Shown here: positions 55,142-63,749 of the stretch, one piece after another | Position numbering within the stretch: the first letter of the stretch is position 1 | How the letters are laid out: each line of letters opens with the position of its first letter | From: Lachnospiraceae bacterium | Lineage (GTDB): Bacteria; Bacillota; Clostridia; Lachnospirales; Lachnospiraceae | Direction of reading: 5' to 3' | DNA: 64,000 nucleotides | Assembly (NCBI GenBank): GCA_014239155.1 | Contig: JAAZZQ010000087.1 | Location: 54,123-118,122, forward strand | Made by a program: the position numbers and the translations under genes | The notes under the pieces: generated by a model | Database searches by the model: none | Told to the model about the DNA's origin: nothing | What the model saw: the letters and a program-made list of their open reading frames with translations, nothing else

Positions 55142-55983
55142 TCTTTCAGTCCCCATTTCTTTACTTTTTTAGTTCCCTGCCCCAAGCAGATCACAACAAA
55201 AAGCGTGATTGTCACCGCAAAGAACACCACCGCATATCCCAAAGATACGCCATAGGACAGGTTGTTCCCTGACATCATCTTCAATTGTGCCAACGTCACC
55301 GGCGAGAAAAGATATGCCTTTGGTGTCCATGAATTGTAGATCATTACATCCAGAAATACAAAAAGGGATGCCACCAATATCCCTGTCATCTTTTTTGTGA
55401 TGTAATTGAATAAATAGACCACCAACCCCATCCATGCGACACACCCCCACTCAAGCAGGAAGCTGATTGCAGTCGCCTCAACCGGCGAAAATACACCGAC
55501 AATATAAGCAAACACCGTAAACGGGACACCATACTGATTCCCTGCGTTTGTCCTTGCCAACGTCCCCCAGATGATTCCCCAATCGTCACTAAACTTGGTC
55601 CATGAAAGCAGGCTAACAACACTAAGTACCCATATAAACCCCACAAACAAAAACGAAGATGCCAGAATATACAGTACATTACCCAACTGCCAAGAAAAGC
55701 TCCCGGAACGCTGAACAATATAGTAATGAGCCCTCCCCTCAAAGGGTGCTGTGCTAAATAGAAAGACTGCACTCACCATAAAAACCATCTGGCAGATGTA
55801 ATCATTCATTAGATGTGGGAAAGCCCACGGACTCACTTTCTCACCAACCGCCTGCGCCAGATTAGCCACCGGCTCCAGATAGGAATAGATAAACACAGCA
55901 AGAATCATGAACAGGATCAGCACCCTAACTTGCACCAATTCCTGCTTTAGCTGAAAACAAAACACCCGAAGTCCCTTACTCAT
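55138..55983 (-). CDS. ABC permease-like membrane protein 2 of the agr-linked operon
   Basis: 281 residues with about six membrane helices (20-38, 70-90, 110-135, 155-180, 195-220, 250-272), the layout of ABC-2-type export permeases. Its first codons overlap the stop of the preceding permease and its stop overlaps the ATPase start, so the three are co-translated. Sequence gives no substrate. Confidence 0.75.
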   Translation of the reverse strand: MSKGLRVFCFQLKQELVQVRVLILFMILAVFIYSYLEPVANLAQAVGEKVSPWAFPHLMNDYICQMVFMVSAVFLFSTAPFEGRAHYYIVQRSGSFSWQLGNVLYILASSFLFVGFIWVLSVVSLLSWTKFSDDWGIIWGTLARTNAGNQYGVPFTVFAYIVGVFSPVEATAISFLLEWGCVAWMGLVVYLFNYITKKMTGILVASLFVFLDVMIYNSWTPKAYLFSPVTLAQLKMMSGNNLSYGVSLGYAVVFFAVTITLFVVICLGQGTKKVKKWGLKE

Positions 55984-56785
55984 TCTCCACCCTCCTTTTC
56001 AACTTCTGGTAAAACAGAACACCAAATCCCACAGTCAGTCCCAGCACCACCAACGCAGAACACAAAATGGTGAGCCGATCCGTACCGGCGGAACTTCTAC
56101 CCTGTAACCATAAATCCAACCGGAGTCCAACAGGAATCTTCAAAATCAAATAAGCCCGGCCTGTCAAAAAGGATAGAATCAAAGGAGACGCCGTCGTCAC
56201 ATAGATATTAGGGAAATATGACGATACCAGCAAAGCTACCGTTGCCCATAACCCTCCGGTCAAAAACAAAAGGAAGATAACCGCTGTAAAGTAGCAGGCA
56301 ACATTACCTTGCAGCAAAAACTCATAAAAAGGAAAGGCTTCTGTCTCCAGCAATCTATCCCGATTAAATAACTGAACAAAAGAATTTGCCAAGAGAATAA
56401 AGGTAATCCCACCTGCCGATACCGAAAGAGCTCCCGAGAGGAATGTCGTAAGCACCTTGGACATGCAGTATTTCTTCTTCCCTGCTTTCATAAGCAGCAC
56501 CCTCAGCATATTCGTATTGTATTCCTCGCAAAAACTTACTGCATAGGGAAGCGCCGCCAGCATTGGAACCACATAGATACCATAAAAGCCGCCAAATATA
56601 AAAGAATTACACCAATAATAGTACACATCCATAGTCTCAGGAGATGTCCACATAAATGGTATCTGGTTCCAAGTGTCCAGGCAGATACACAACACCACGC
56701 CAACCGGTACAATGAAAAATCTCACCGTCAGACTCCTCTTAAATTCAGCGCCAAACAGACGGGGCAATGCCCTTTTATTCTCCAT
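55976..56785 (-). CDS. ABC permease-like membrane protein 1 of the agr-linked operon
   Basis: 269 residues with about six membrane helices, starting with a basic N-terminus (MENKRALPRLFGAEFKRSLT) and including EEYNTNMLRVLLMKAGKKKY after the second helix, as in ABC-2 permeases. It starts inside the last codons of the lipoprotein gene and overlaps the second permease. Two unlike permeases suggest a heterodimeric exporter. Confidence 0.78.
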   Translation of the reverse strand: MENKRALPRLFGAEFKRSLTVRFFIVPVGVVLCICLDTWNQIPFMWTSPETMDVYYYWCNSFIFGGFYGIYVVPMLAALPYAVSFCEEYNTNMLRVLLMKAGKKKYCMSKVLTTFLSGALSVSAGGITFILLANSFVQLFNRDRLLETEAFPFYEFLLQGNVACYFTAVIFLLFLTGGLWATVALLVSSYFPNIYVTTASPLILSFLTGRAYLILKIPVGLRLDLWLQGRSSAGTDRLTILCSALVVLGLTVGFGVLFYQKLKRRVENE

Positions 56786-57950
56786 AGGATAGATTCCCTC
56801 CCGTTATCGCATTGATCCGCTCCGCACTGCTGTTTCCCGAAGGCGAATCTATCTGCACACACCAATAAGGCGCCAGCTTATACTGTTCCTTCTCTTTCCA
56901 GTCTGGTACAACGACATACTCCAGCCATATCCGGGAGATTGTAACCTGCGAGCTCAATATGGTATTCACATAAATTTCCTTTACCGCTTCTAGTGCTGCC
57001 TCCGCTGAGATAATCGGCTGCGCCTCTGCTGCTTCCGGGCTAGCGTCAAAAATTCCACCCTTACCGGCTATATAGCGAATCCCATCCTTATCAAGCAACA
57101 TAGTGATTCGGGTTTCAGCCGTCCAAAAGGTTTCCACCGCAATGGATATGCCCGGCTCATTGATGCCGCTGTAGATTGGCAGACAATCCTTCGTCAGTTC
57201 ATACTCCATATAGTATATCTCATCTACGTCCGACCAGTCATCGACCGTAGTTGCTTTCCCCCTCTGTGCATCTTCTTGGTATTTCTGAGTCTGCCTATAC
57301 TTCTCCTCCAACTCTGTTAGTTTTTTCCGATTCAAAGCATAAGCAGCAAGAACCTCCGAATCCAGTCCGGTCAGCTCTTTAATCTTTTCCTTTCCCATCT
57401 GAATGGCTTTTTCTGCGTTTAGGAAGGACAAATCCAGTATTTCTTCCTTCTGGAAAGAACAACTGGCAGCATTATAATATGCGGATTCCACCAAATATAT
57501 GATGTGATTGTCCCTTTCCTCGTCCTTAGCATATGTAAAATTACCCTGGGGATCTGTACTAAAGTATCCGCCCTCTTTCGTTTTTGCAGAATAAGCCCCC
57601 ATCCATTCCGGGTGATCCGTTACGACTGCTTCCGACACTCCGAAAAAAATATCTAAATCTTCTCTCGGAAACGCTTTCTTTGTCAACGCATACACGCTAT
57701 ATACCTGCTCTTTCGGCAAAACTACCTCCGCATCAATGACCAGCTTATCGGACAACTTCTCGCTAATATAGTTTGTTCCAGATTCCGCCCCTCCTACACT
57801 CTCGACACTCCCCTGCATCGCCTCTGTGCTGCTTCCTGTCGGTGTGCTCTTCGAGGGTTCTGCTATCGTACTGGAACAGCCAGTCATCAGAATACCAGCA
57901 GACATAAGCACAGACAACGCAAACATCTTTTTTGAAATGCTCTTTTTCAT
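56775..57950 (-). CDS. Lipoprotein of the agr-linked operon
   Basis: About 391 residues with a lipoprotein signal (MKKSISKKMF start, lipobox LMTGC, Cys about 25), a Ser/Thr-rich linker, then a mixed domain with DWSDVDEIYYMEYELTKDCL and LAPYWCVQIDSPSGNSSAE. AGGAGATATT precedes the ATG at 57950. Its end overlaps the first permease gene, so it is probably a surface partner of the exporter or an immunity protein. No family recognised. Confidence 0.72.
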   Translation of the reverse strand: MKKSISKKMFALSVLMSAGILMTGCSSTIAEPSKSTPTGSSTEAMQGSVESVGGAESGTNYISEKLSDKLVIDAEVVLPKEQVYSVYALTKKAFPREDLDIFFGVSEAVVTDHPEWMGAYSAKTKEGGYFSTDPQGNFTYAKDEERDNHIIYLVESAYYNAASCSFQKEEILDLSFLNAEKAIQMGKEKIKELTGLDSEVLAAYALNRKKLTELEEKYRQTQKYQEDAQRGKATTVDDWSDVDEIYYMEYELTKDCLPIYSGINEPGISIAVETFWTAETRITMLLDKDGIRYIAGKGGIFDASPEAAEAQPIISAEAALEAVKEIYVNTILSSQVTISRIWLEYVVVPDWKEKEQYKLAPYWCVQIDSPSGNSSAERINAITGGNLSYGE

Positions 57951-58045
57951 AATATCTCCTTTTTCCATAAAATTCCGTGAAAGATATCACCAGATAAACT
58001 CTACTCGGCAATATCTTTCACGGATATTTTCATACAATCTGTCTT

Positions 58046-58465
58046 TTATGGTGCAAATCTACCTGAAATATTCAGATATGCGCTACTGGTACTATTACTG
58101 TCCTTTTTCGCAACCATATGCATAACGTCATTTTTGTAAACAGTACTGCTATATCCAATGGGATACGCAGAAACATAATTGGAAAATGTGTGGTATGTAT
58201 CTACCGTATCATTGTAATTTCTGTGCATTTTACAACCGAAAATGTTGGTCGAAGACATATTGTTCGCCTTGCCAGTTCTTGAATTTACTGTATCCAGTGA
58301 GATGTACCATTTCTGATCATTGTCCGACTTTCCATAACTTCCAGTCTGCTGATTGTGCAAATTCTTAAACTCAAACTCAAAGTCATGATTGACAGCAAAA
58401 GCCGTCATGGAGAGCATCATAGCACATACACATACCATTCCTAACAGTTTTCTAATTCGCTTCAT
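58046..58465 (-). CDS. Secreted protein, DUF2712/bacteriocin-like
   Basis: 139 residues with a signal peptide (MKRIRKLLGMVCVCAMMLSM, cleavage after AFA). The mature 114 residues are polar and rich in Asn, Ser and Tyr, with QKWYISLDTVNSRTGKANN and ending LNISGRFAP. The pattern reminds me of DUF2712 proteins that sit in bacteriocin loci, but the match is loose. GGAGGGAAAATTTT precedes the ATG. Its place between agrB and an exporter with a lipoprotein suggests a secreted effector under quorum control. Confidence 0.6.
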   Translation of the reverse strand: MKRIRKLLGMVCVCAMMLSMTAFAVNHDFEFEFKNLHNQQTGSYGKSDNDQKWYISLDTVNSRTGKANNMSSTNIFGCKMHRNYNDTVDTYHTFSNYVSAYPIGYSSTVYKNDVMHMVAKKDSNSTSSAYLNISGRFAP

Positions 58466-58500
58466 AAAATTTTCCCTCCGTTTGAAACAATATTTTCTTT

Positions 58501-58602
58501 TTACTGTTCTGTGAAATCAATGACAATTTCCATTATCCCTATTTTTGCCACAATTTCAACCCGTCTTGTATAAAACGACATTTTTTGCCCTTTTTTGGTC
58601 AT
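58501..58602 (-). CDS. Possible 33-residue protein coupled to agrB
   Basis: The ATG overlaps the agrB stop (ATGA). The peptide reads MTKKGQKMSFYTRRVEIVAK followed by IGIMEIVIDFTEQ. It is basic and amphipathic. Coupling suggests it may be translated, but no ribosome site or family supports it further. Confidence 0.4.
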   Translation of the reverse strand: MTKKGQKMSFYTRRVEIVAKIGIMEIVIDFTEQ

Positions 58603-59180
58603 TTTACAAATAGTTGTCTCACTTTTTTGAATATACAGGGCAACTGTAAGCCCGCAGATAACACGATACCAATTGAAATACAGAGTGAATATGTGTACAG
58701 CCTGCACTCAAAAAGCAGGACCGTAGTAAGTGCAAATACTAATACAAGTACAGTTGTTATCTTCTTATAGCGATGATGTTCTTCCTGGTCTAACTCTCTG
58801 TTCACATTATCAATCGGACTGTTAAGTATCAGGCTTACAGCAGCTCCTACAGTAACCAAAGCAATTTCCCATCCACATTTGATGTAAAATGATATGGTTA
58901 TGCACAGCAATAATAGCAGGCATGACCATATTAGACACGACCATGCATGTTTTGTGTGATATCCTCCGCTAAACTTCCGGATTATAACAAAAGGCATGAT
59001 TATCATAACACTTTGCCTGACGCATCCCATGCAAATGCCAAATCCTATAGCTAACGCCAATGGAGATAAGGACAAAAGAATACTATGTACAGCATAACTG
59101 TATAATTCTTTATCCGTTTCCTCCACAACCTTACAGCTTATCAGCCAGTCTGCTATTATATTTGCGCATTTCTCCATCAT
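58599..59180 (-). CDS. agrB: AgrB-like peptide-processing membrane protease
   Basis: About 193 residues: cytoplasmic N-terminus with NIIADWLISCKVV, four to six membrane helices, and the catalytic pair His75 and Cys82 in RKFSGGYHTKHAWSC, with the seven-residue spacing known from AgrB. It cleaves AgrD and helps to form and release the cyclic peptide. The ATG at 59180 overlaps the agrD stop. Confidence 0.92.
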   Translation of the reverse strand: MMEKCANIIADWLISCKVVEETDKELYSYAVHSILLSLSPLALAIGFGICMGCVRQSVMIIMPFVIIRKFSGGYHTKHAWSCLIWSCLLLLLCITISFYIKCGWEIALVTVGAAVSLILNSPIDNVNRELDQEEHHRYKKITTVLVLVFALTTVLLFECRLYTYSLCISIGIVLSAGLQLPCIFKKVRQLFVK

Positions 59181-59326
59181 TTCCTTCTCCTGTATCTTGC
59201 TAATTCTTTTGGTGCTTTGGGTTGATATGCAATAGCACATGATGCAGAATTCGCATCAGCACGCAGAAATGTGTTCAAAACTGTTACGGTTCCCTTTGCA
59301 ACCACTTTTGATAACTTACCTTTCAT
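59177..59326 (-). CDS. agrD: AgrD-like cyclic autoinducer precursor
   Basis: 49 residues: an amphipathic N-terminal helix (MKGKLSKVVAKGTVTVLNTF), a core around ANSASCAIAY with Cys30, and the C-terminal recognition tail QPKAPKELARY plus basic residues. By analogy the signal would be a peptide ending CAIAY closed as a five-residue thiolactone. The ATG at 59326 follows GGAGGGAACTTGCA. It is the first gene of the leftward agr operon. Confidence 0.88.
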   Translation of the reverse strand: MKGKLSKVVAKGTVTVLNTFLRADANSASCAIAYQPKAPKELARYRRRK

Positions 59327-59476
59327 TGCAAGTTCCCTCCTCTCTCTAGATTGCCATTGATATTCACAATGACATAATAAACGATTTTTCTTCAATAAGC
59401 GAGTCCATTAGTATGAGCAGAACAATTTGCGGCAATTTTGGGATAAAATAATACTTTTTACGTATAAATTATATGT

Positions 59477-59527
59477 AACACAGAAAATATTATGCAACAA
59501 ATTTAATTTATTACATTCAACACAGAA
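59477..59527. promoter_or_regulatory. Direct repeats between agrD and the XRE gene
   Basis: AACACAGAAAATAT at 59477 and AACACAGAATAT at 59519 lie 42 bases apart, four helical turns, in the divergent region between the leftward agr operon and the rightward XRE gene. They are good candidate sites for one of the regulators encoded here. Confidence 0.45.
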
Positions 59528-59593
59528 TATTTCTGTATTACTTTCTTCACTTTTACCACTTCTATTGATAAGATACAAAAAAAGGTGATTTGC

Positions 59594-59950
59594 ATGGAAT
59601 TTCAGTATAAAGAAATGGGAACTCGTATAAAAGTACGTCGCAAAGAATTAAAAATAAAACAAGCAGAGCTGGCAGAAAAGCTGGAAATATCAAACAACCA
59701 CATGTCCTCTATAGAAAATGGAAGGCAAAAGCCGAGCCTTGATACCTTTATTGGTATTTGCAAATGTCTTAATGTTACACCCGATTACCTTTTGCTCGGA
59801 ACGATGCACGCATATAACATTCCACAGGATATTTTAGATAAATTACGTTTATGCAATCAGTCCGATATAGAACTCGCCAGAGATTTTATTGAACTTCTTG
59901 TAAAAAGAAATAGCACAGGAAACACCCAAAACGGTTATATGTTTCCGTGA
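59594..59950 (+). CDS. XRE-family transcriptional regulator
   Basis: About 118 residues with an XRE helix-turn-helix (RIKVRRKELKIKQAELAEKL, SNNHMSSIENGRQKPSL, LNVTPDYLLLG) and a helical C-terminus. AAAGGTGATTTGC precedes the ATG at 59594. It is divergent from agrD and probably acts on the shared intergenic region. Confidence 0.88.
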   Translation: MEFQYKEMGTRIKVRRKELKIKQAELAEKLEISNNHMSSIENGRQKPSLDTFIGICKCLNVTPDYLLLGTMHAYNIPQDILDKLRLCNQSDIELARDFIELLVKRNSTGNTQNGYMFP

Positions 59951-59965
59951 TTTTGCATCTCCTGT

Positions 59966-59989
59966 ATTCCCGACATTCTGTTCGGGAAT
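59966..59989 (+). terminator. Terminator after the XRE gene
   Basis: ATTCCCGA pairs with TCGGGAAT across eight bases and is followed by TTATTTTATTT. It separates the XRE gene from the LytTR/kinase pair. Confidence 0.75.
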
Positions 59990-60057
59990 TTATTTTATTT
60001 ATATATTTTTCATTTTAACCCAAAATCCACGAAAAAATGTCTTTTCATGCAGTTTTT

Positions 60058-60086
60058 TTGTATTTTCCTGATCTTTATTGTATAAT
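60058..60086 (+). promoter_or_regulatory. Promoter of the LytTR/kinase pair
   Basis: TTGTAT and TATAAT are separated by exactly 17 bases, 45 bases before the regulator start codon. A good constitutive-type promoter. Confidence 0.65.
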
Positions 60087-60130
60087 ATAAGGGTAGATAT
60101 GTAGTAAATTACATGAAAAGAGGTATAAAA

Positions 60131-60835
60131 ATGCGAATACTCATCTGTGACGATGATGCGCTGATGGTTGAACAGCTTCAGAAATATATCAGAAACTTTT
60201 TTGAAAACATTACTGTAAAATGCCCCGAATTGGTCTGCTTTTCTGATGGGGAATCCCTGTTGGCAGATAACGGTGAAAAAGACATTCTATTTCTTGATAT
60301 AGAAATGCCCGGAATGAATGGTATCTATGTGGGAAAGGAATTAAAAAAGAAGAATGACAAGATTATTATTTTTATTGTGACCTCTTATTCTGAATATCTT
60401 GATGATGCAATGCGGTTCCATGTATTCCGGTATCTTTCAAAGCCTTTAGCTAAACAACGGTTTTTCCGTAATATGAAAGATGCGGTTGACCTGTATAACA
60501 CCATGACAGTAAAAATCCCGATTGAAACGAAACAGGGTATGCATACACTGCCCGCATCTTCCGTCATAGCAGTAGAAGCACAAGGCAGAAAAGTTACGGT
60601 ACATACCACTCTGTGTGATTTTGAATCCATTCACAATATGGAGTATTGGCTAAAGCTTCTCCCTAAAAACCGTTTTTTCCAGACACATCGCAGTTTCATT
60701 ATCAATTTTGAACATGTCACAGATTTTGACCGTAATCTTGTTCATATGGCTGATAATCAATCTGCTTATCTGACAAAAAGGAAATACAGCGCATTTAAAG
60801 AAGCCTATCTCCTTTATTTGGAAAGTACGAGGTAA
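60131..60835 (+). CDS. LytTR-family response regulator (AgrA-like)
   Basis: About 234 residues: receiver with CDDDA, Asp56 in ILFLDIEMPGMNG and the Lys of RYLSKPL, then a LytTR domain (VIAVEAQGRKVTVHTTLCDF, FFQTHRSFIINFEHVTDFD). AGAGGTATAAAA precedes the ATG at 60131. It is followed by its kinase and is the natural AgrA for the agrBD genes read the other way. Confidence 0.9.
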   Translation: MRILICDDDALMVEQLQKYIRNFFENITVKCPELVCFSDGESLLADNGEKDILFLDIEMPGMNGIYVGKELKKKNDKIIIFIVTSYSEYLDDAMRFHVFRYLSKPLAKQRFFRNMKDAVDLYNTMTVKIPIETKQGMHTLPASSVIAVEAQGRKVTVHTTLCDFESIHNMEYWLKLLPKNRFFQTHRSFIINFEHVTDFDRNLVHMADNQSAYLTKRKYSAFKEAYLLYLESTR

Positions 60836-60840
60836 AGCAA

Positions 60841-62136
60841 ATGATAAATACAATCTGTTATTTTTTCAGTTTTCTTGTAGAAGCAATTATACTCTGGCAA
60901 TACTCCTCCAATTTATTTCCTGCTAAACACATCCCGCGGAGAAAACTTGTCGTACTATGCGGTTTATATTTTATCCTGTTCTGCGTGTCACTGTCCGAAT
61001 CTATTTGGATCAATATCATTTTATATTTTTTGCTGAATTTCATTTTCCTAGTGACACAATGTTATCTAAATTGGTATACAGCATTATTTCATTCTTCTAT
61101 ACTGACGGCTGTCATGGCAATGAGTGAATTAATTGTTTATGGAATTACCAAACACTTTGCCCCTCACTTTCTTGATAACGGCAGGGAGTTTTATCATCTT
61201 TTATTTTTTTCGGTTTTTAGTAAACTCATATTTTTTGCAGTTACCTATATATTGATGCACCTGATGAAAACCCCAAAGAATGAAGCAGAGCAGCATGATC
61301 AGTCTGTTTTTCTTCTTGTTTTCATTCCCCTGACCTCAATCTTTATTATGTTTACTTTCGTAAGCATTGGCGAATCTGTTTCCCTCCCATCGTCACTTGA
61401 CTGGATGGTTGCCGTGGGTGCCGTTCTTTTGCTGACAGCAAACCTGCTCATGTTTGAAATCAACCGGTATCATCAGAAAAAAAACATGGAATTTACAGAA
61501 ATACAGTTATTGCTTCAAAAAGAATCAGATTCAGCCCAATATTATAAAATGTTGAATGTACAGAATGAAAACCAGCGTATTTTAATCCATGACATAAAAA
61601 AACACCTGCAATCCATTGATTTGCTGAATGAACAAAAAGAATGTGCTAAAATAAGCGCCTATATCCGACAATTGGTACTTTCCCCAGACCTGAAAGAGTC
61701 TTCCAGACTATGCGACCATGAAATGCTGAATTCCATCCTATGCCGTTATATGCAGCAATGCATTGACAGCCATATAACTTTTCATGCCGACATACGAAGT
61801 GGGTCAACGGATTTTATTGCAGACAATGACCTTACCTCTCTGTTTTGCAATTTGCTGGATAATGCTATAGCGGCAGCAGGCATTATTCCTGACTCTTTTA
61901 TTGAGATTAATACAGGCAAACGTGAAAAAACACCATTTATTGTGATAACAGTTATCAATTCCTGCAGAAAAAATCCTTTTCTCTGTAAGGACAGGCAGCT
62001 AACCGCCAATAAAAATAAACATGGATTTGGATTAAAAAGCATTCGTAAAGTGGTCAGCAAATATCATGGCAATTTGCAGATGTATTATAATGATGATATG
62101 CTTACTTTTCATACTATTATTACCTTAAAGCAATAG
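60841..62136 (+). CDS. GHKL-type sensor histidine kinase (AgrC-like)
   Basis: 431 residues: six membrane helices in about 3-205, phospho-acceptor His250 in RILIHDIKKHLQSID, and an HATPase domain with NLLDNAIAAAG and KHGFGLKSI. It starts five bases after the regulator stop. It is the likely receptor for the AgrD peptide (inference from neighbourhood). Confidence 0.9.
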   Translation: MINTICYFFSFLVEAIILWQYSSNLFPAKHIPRRKLVVLCGLYFILFCVSLSESIWINIILYFLLNFIFLVTQCYLNWYTALFHSSILTAVMAMSELIVYGITKHFAPHFLDNGREFYHLLFFSVFSKLIFFAVTYILMHLMKTPKNEAEQHDQSVFLLVFIPLTSIFIMFTFVSIGESVSLPSSLDWMVAVGAVLLLTANLLMFEINRYHQKKNMEFTEIQLLLQKESDSAQYYKMLNVQNENQRILIHDIKKHLQSIDLLNEQKECAKISAYIRQLVLSPDLKESSRLCDHEMLNSILCRYMQQCIDSHITFHADIRSGSTDFIADNDLTSLFCNLLDNAIAAAGIIPDSFIEINTGKREKTPFIVITVINSCRKNPFLCKDRQLTANKNKHGFGLKSIRKVVSKYHGNLQMYYNDDMLTFHTIITLKQ

Positions 62137-62386
62137 AAAACTGCGAGCTAATACAGTTCCATTGCTAACAATTTATACACACCAACCCTCGTGGTCTTAT
62201 ATTTCTTCCGGTTTCACTGTATTTCCTTTCCCCCTGCAACGCCCCGCTTCTTCCCCATATCGCTTTAATTTTATATTTTGACATAAGCTCTTTTATGGAT
62301 TTCTGTTTCGGCGGCCTTTCCGGCTCGCTGGCTTTCCGTTTCTCCCTCCATTCCTTTTGCCGTTCCCGGTTATGTGCAAGATGCTT
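62137..62386. other. Spacer with a mobile-element remnant on the minus strand
   Basis: No intact gene. The minus strand reads RERQKEWREKRKASEPERPP and KSIKELMSKYKIKAIWG, basic text of the kind found at the ends of relaxases or other element proteins. It abuts the HAD gene end. Confidence 0.35.
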
Positions 62387-62977
62387 TTACTCGGCTTCCA
62401 GTTCTTTTGGGGTAAGAACTTTGTTTTCCTGTTTTCGCCATGCGGCAGAAAGACAGATACCTCCCGCTTCCCTGCAGGCTTTTATATCCCCAGTAGTATC
62501 GCCTATATAGCAAAAATCTTTTTTGGGTATCGCATACTTTTGTAATAAATACTCTATGTGTTCTTTTTCGTTTGGGGTATTTTCTGAACCGCATAAAATT
62601 TCACTAAAAACATCTGCCAAGCCTAATTTCTTTAGGGAAATATCACAACTTTTTCTGCCCTTTCCAGTAATCAAGGCAATTATGATATTTTCCTGTTTCA
62701 ACGAAGCGAATAAATCGGATATGCCGTCAATGGGTTTTATGATTTCATTATGCAGCAATTCGTAATTGGAATAAAAATCTTTTAACGCCGCTTCCCAATC
62801 TTGCTTAACCACTTTTTTAACCATGCCTGTTTCATTCAGCCCGAACATCTGCACAATTTCTGTTTCACTGATTTCATAGCCAATATAGGGCAGTACACTC
62901 ATACGAAATGCTTTTATGCACATGGGGAGTGTATCAGCGATTGTGCCGTCAAAATCAAATGCTGCTAACTTTAACAT
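62387..62977 (-). CDS. HAD-family phosphatase
   Basis: About 196 residues: motif I AAFDFDGTIADT, motif II IIALITGKG, motif IV YIGDTTGDIKACREAG, the PGMB/Gph-like fold with a cap (about 15-85). It probably dephosphorylates a small phosphorylated metabolite. The last 20 residues (WRKQENKVLTPKELEAE) do not look like a normal HAD end and may come from fusion with element DNA. AAGGAG precedes the ATG at 62977, which overlaps the acetyltransferase stop. Confidence 0.82.
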   Translation of the reverse strand: MLKLAAFDFDGTIADTLPMCIKAFRMSVLPYIGYEISETEIVQMFGLNETGMVKKVVKQDWEAALKDFYSNYELLHNEIIKPIDGISDLFASLKQENIIIALITGKGRKSCDISLKKLGLADVFSEILCGSENTPNEKEHIEYLLQKYAIPKKDFCYIGDTTGDIKACREAGGICLSAAWRKQENKVLTPKELEAE

Positions 62978-63574
62978 CACATCTCCTTGTTGATTTCACG
63001 GATTACATGGCAGGGATTACCTACCGCAAGCGAATTATCGGGAATATCTTTTGTTACTACACTCCCCCGCGCCAATCACGCAGCCATTTCCAATCGTTAC
63101 CCCCGGCAGGACAATGACACCACCGCCCAACCAACAACCATTGCCGATTTTGATTGGTAGGGCGTAAGTCCGGCAAAAATATTCTTCACTTTCGGGTTTC
63201 CAGTCCGGCGTAAGGCGCTGTGATAATTCAACCGGGTGTGTGGCAGTATAAAGCTGCACATTTGACGCAATCAGCACATGATCCCCGATTTCAATTTTGT
63301 TGTAGTCTACAAAGGTACAGTTCATGTTGACGGATACATTATTCCCTAAATATATGTTGCGTCCATAGTCACATATAAAAGGCTGCCCGACAGATACATT
63401 TTCGCCAATCCTGCCAAACAGGCGGCTTAATATCATGGTTTTTTCTTCCTTCTGGTCGTATGTCAATGAATGGTATTGTTTTAATAATACCCTTGCATTG
63501 CTCTTAAATTCCAGAAAAACCTTGTCGTGACAATTATAATATTCTCCGTTTTTGCATTTTTCTAATTCTGTCAT
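62977..63574 (-). pseudogene. Maltose/galactoside O-acetyltransferase, frameshifted near end
   Basis: The left-handed beta-helix acetyltransferase fold is clear: NVQLYTATHPVELSQRLTPD, then PIKIGNGCWLGGGVIVLPGV and GNGCVIGAG. After that a fifth G in a G run at about 63065 shifts the frame and ends the protein with ECSNKRYSR. In the other frame the usual end is present ([20 protein letters not shown], then EINKEM) and its stop overlaps the HAD start. A sequencing error is possible. GGAGGTGTTAATT precedes the ATG at 63574. Confidence 0.75.
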
Positions 63575-63676
63575 AATTAACACCTCCGTCATTATCGTGG
63601 TGGTGTCAAATTTACTACCTATTTTTTGTTTTAAAACCTTATATTTTCAAGGAAAATCAATACTTTTAAATAAAAA

Positions 63677-63749
63677 GAGCAATGACCTCCCTTTTTTGGT
63701 ATAATGTAAGTCACCACAACCAACAAAACCAAAAGGATATTCATTGCTC
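63677..63749. repeat. Inverted repeat and promoter before the right-end transposase
   Basis: GAGCAATGA at 63677-63685 is matched by TCATTGCTC at 63741-63749. Between them TATAATG near 63709 could be a -10 box. The second arm touches the transposase start codon, so a hairpin in the mRNA could mask the start, as in several insertion sequences. Confidence 0.5.
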
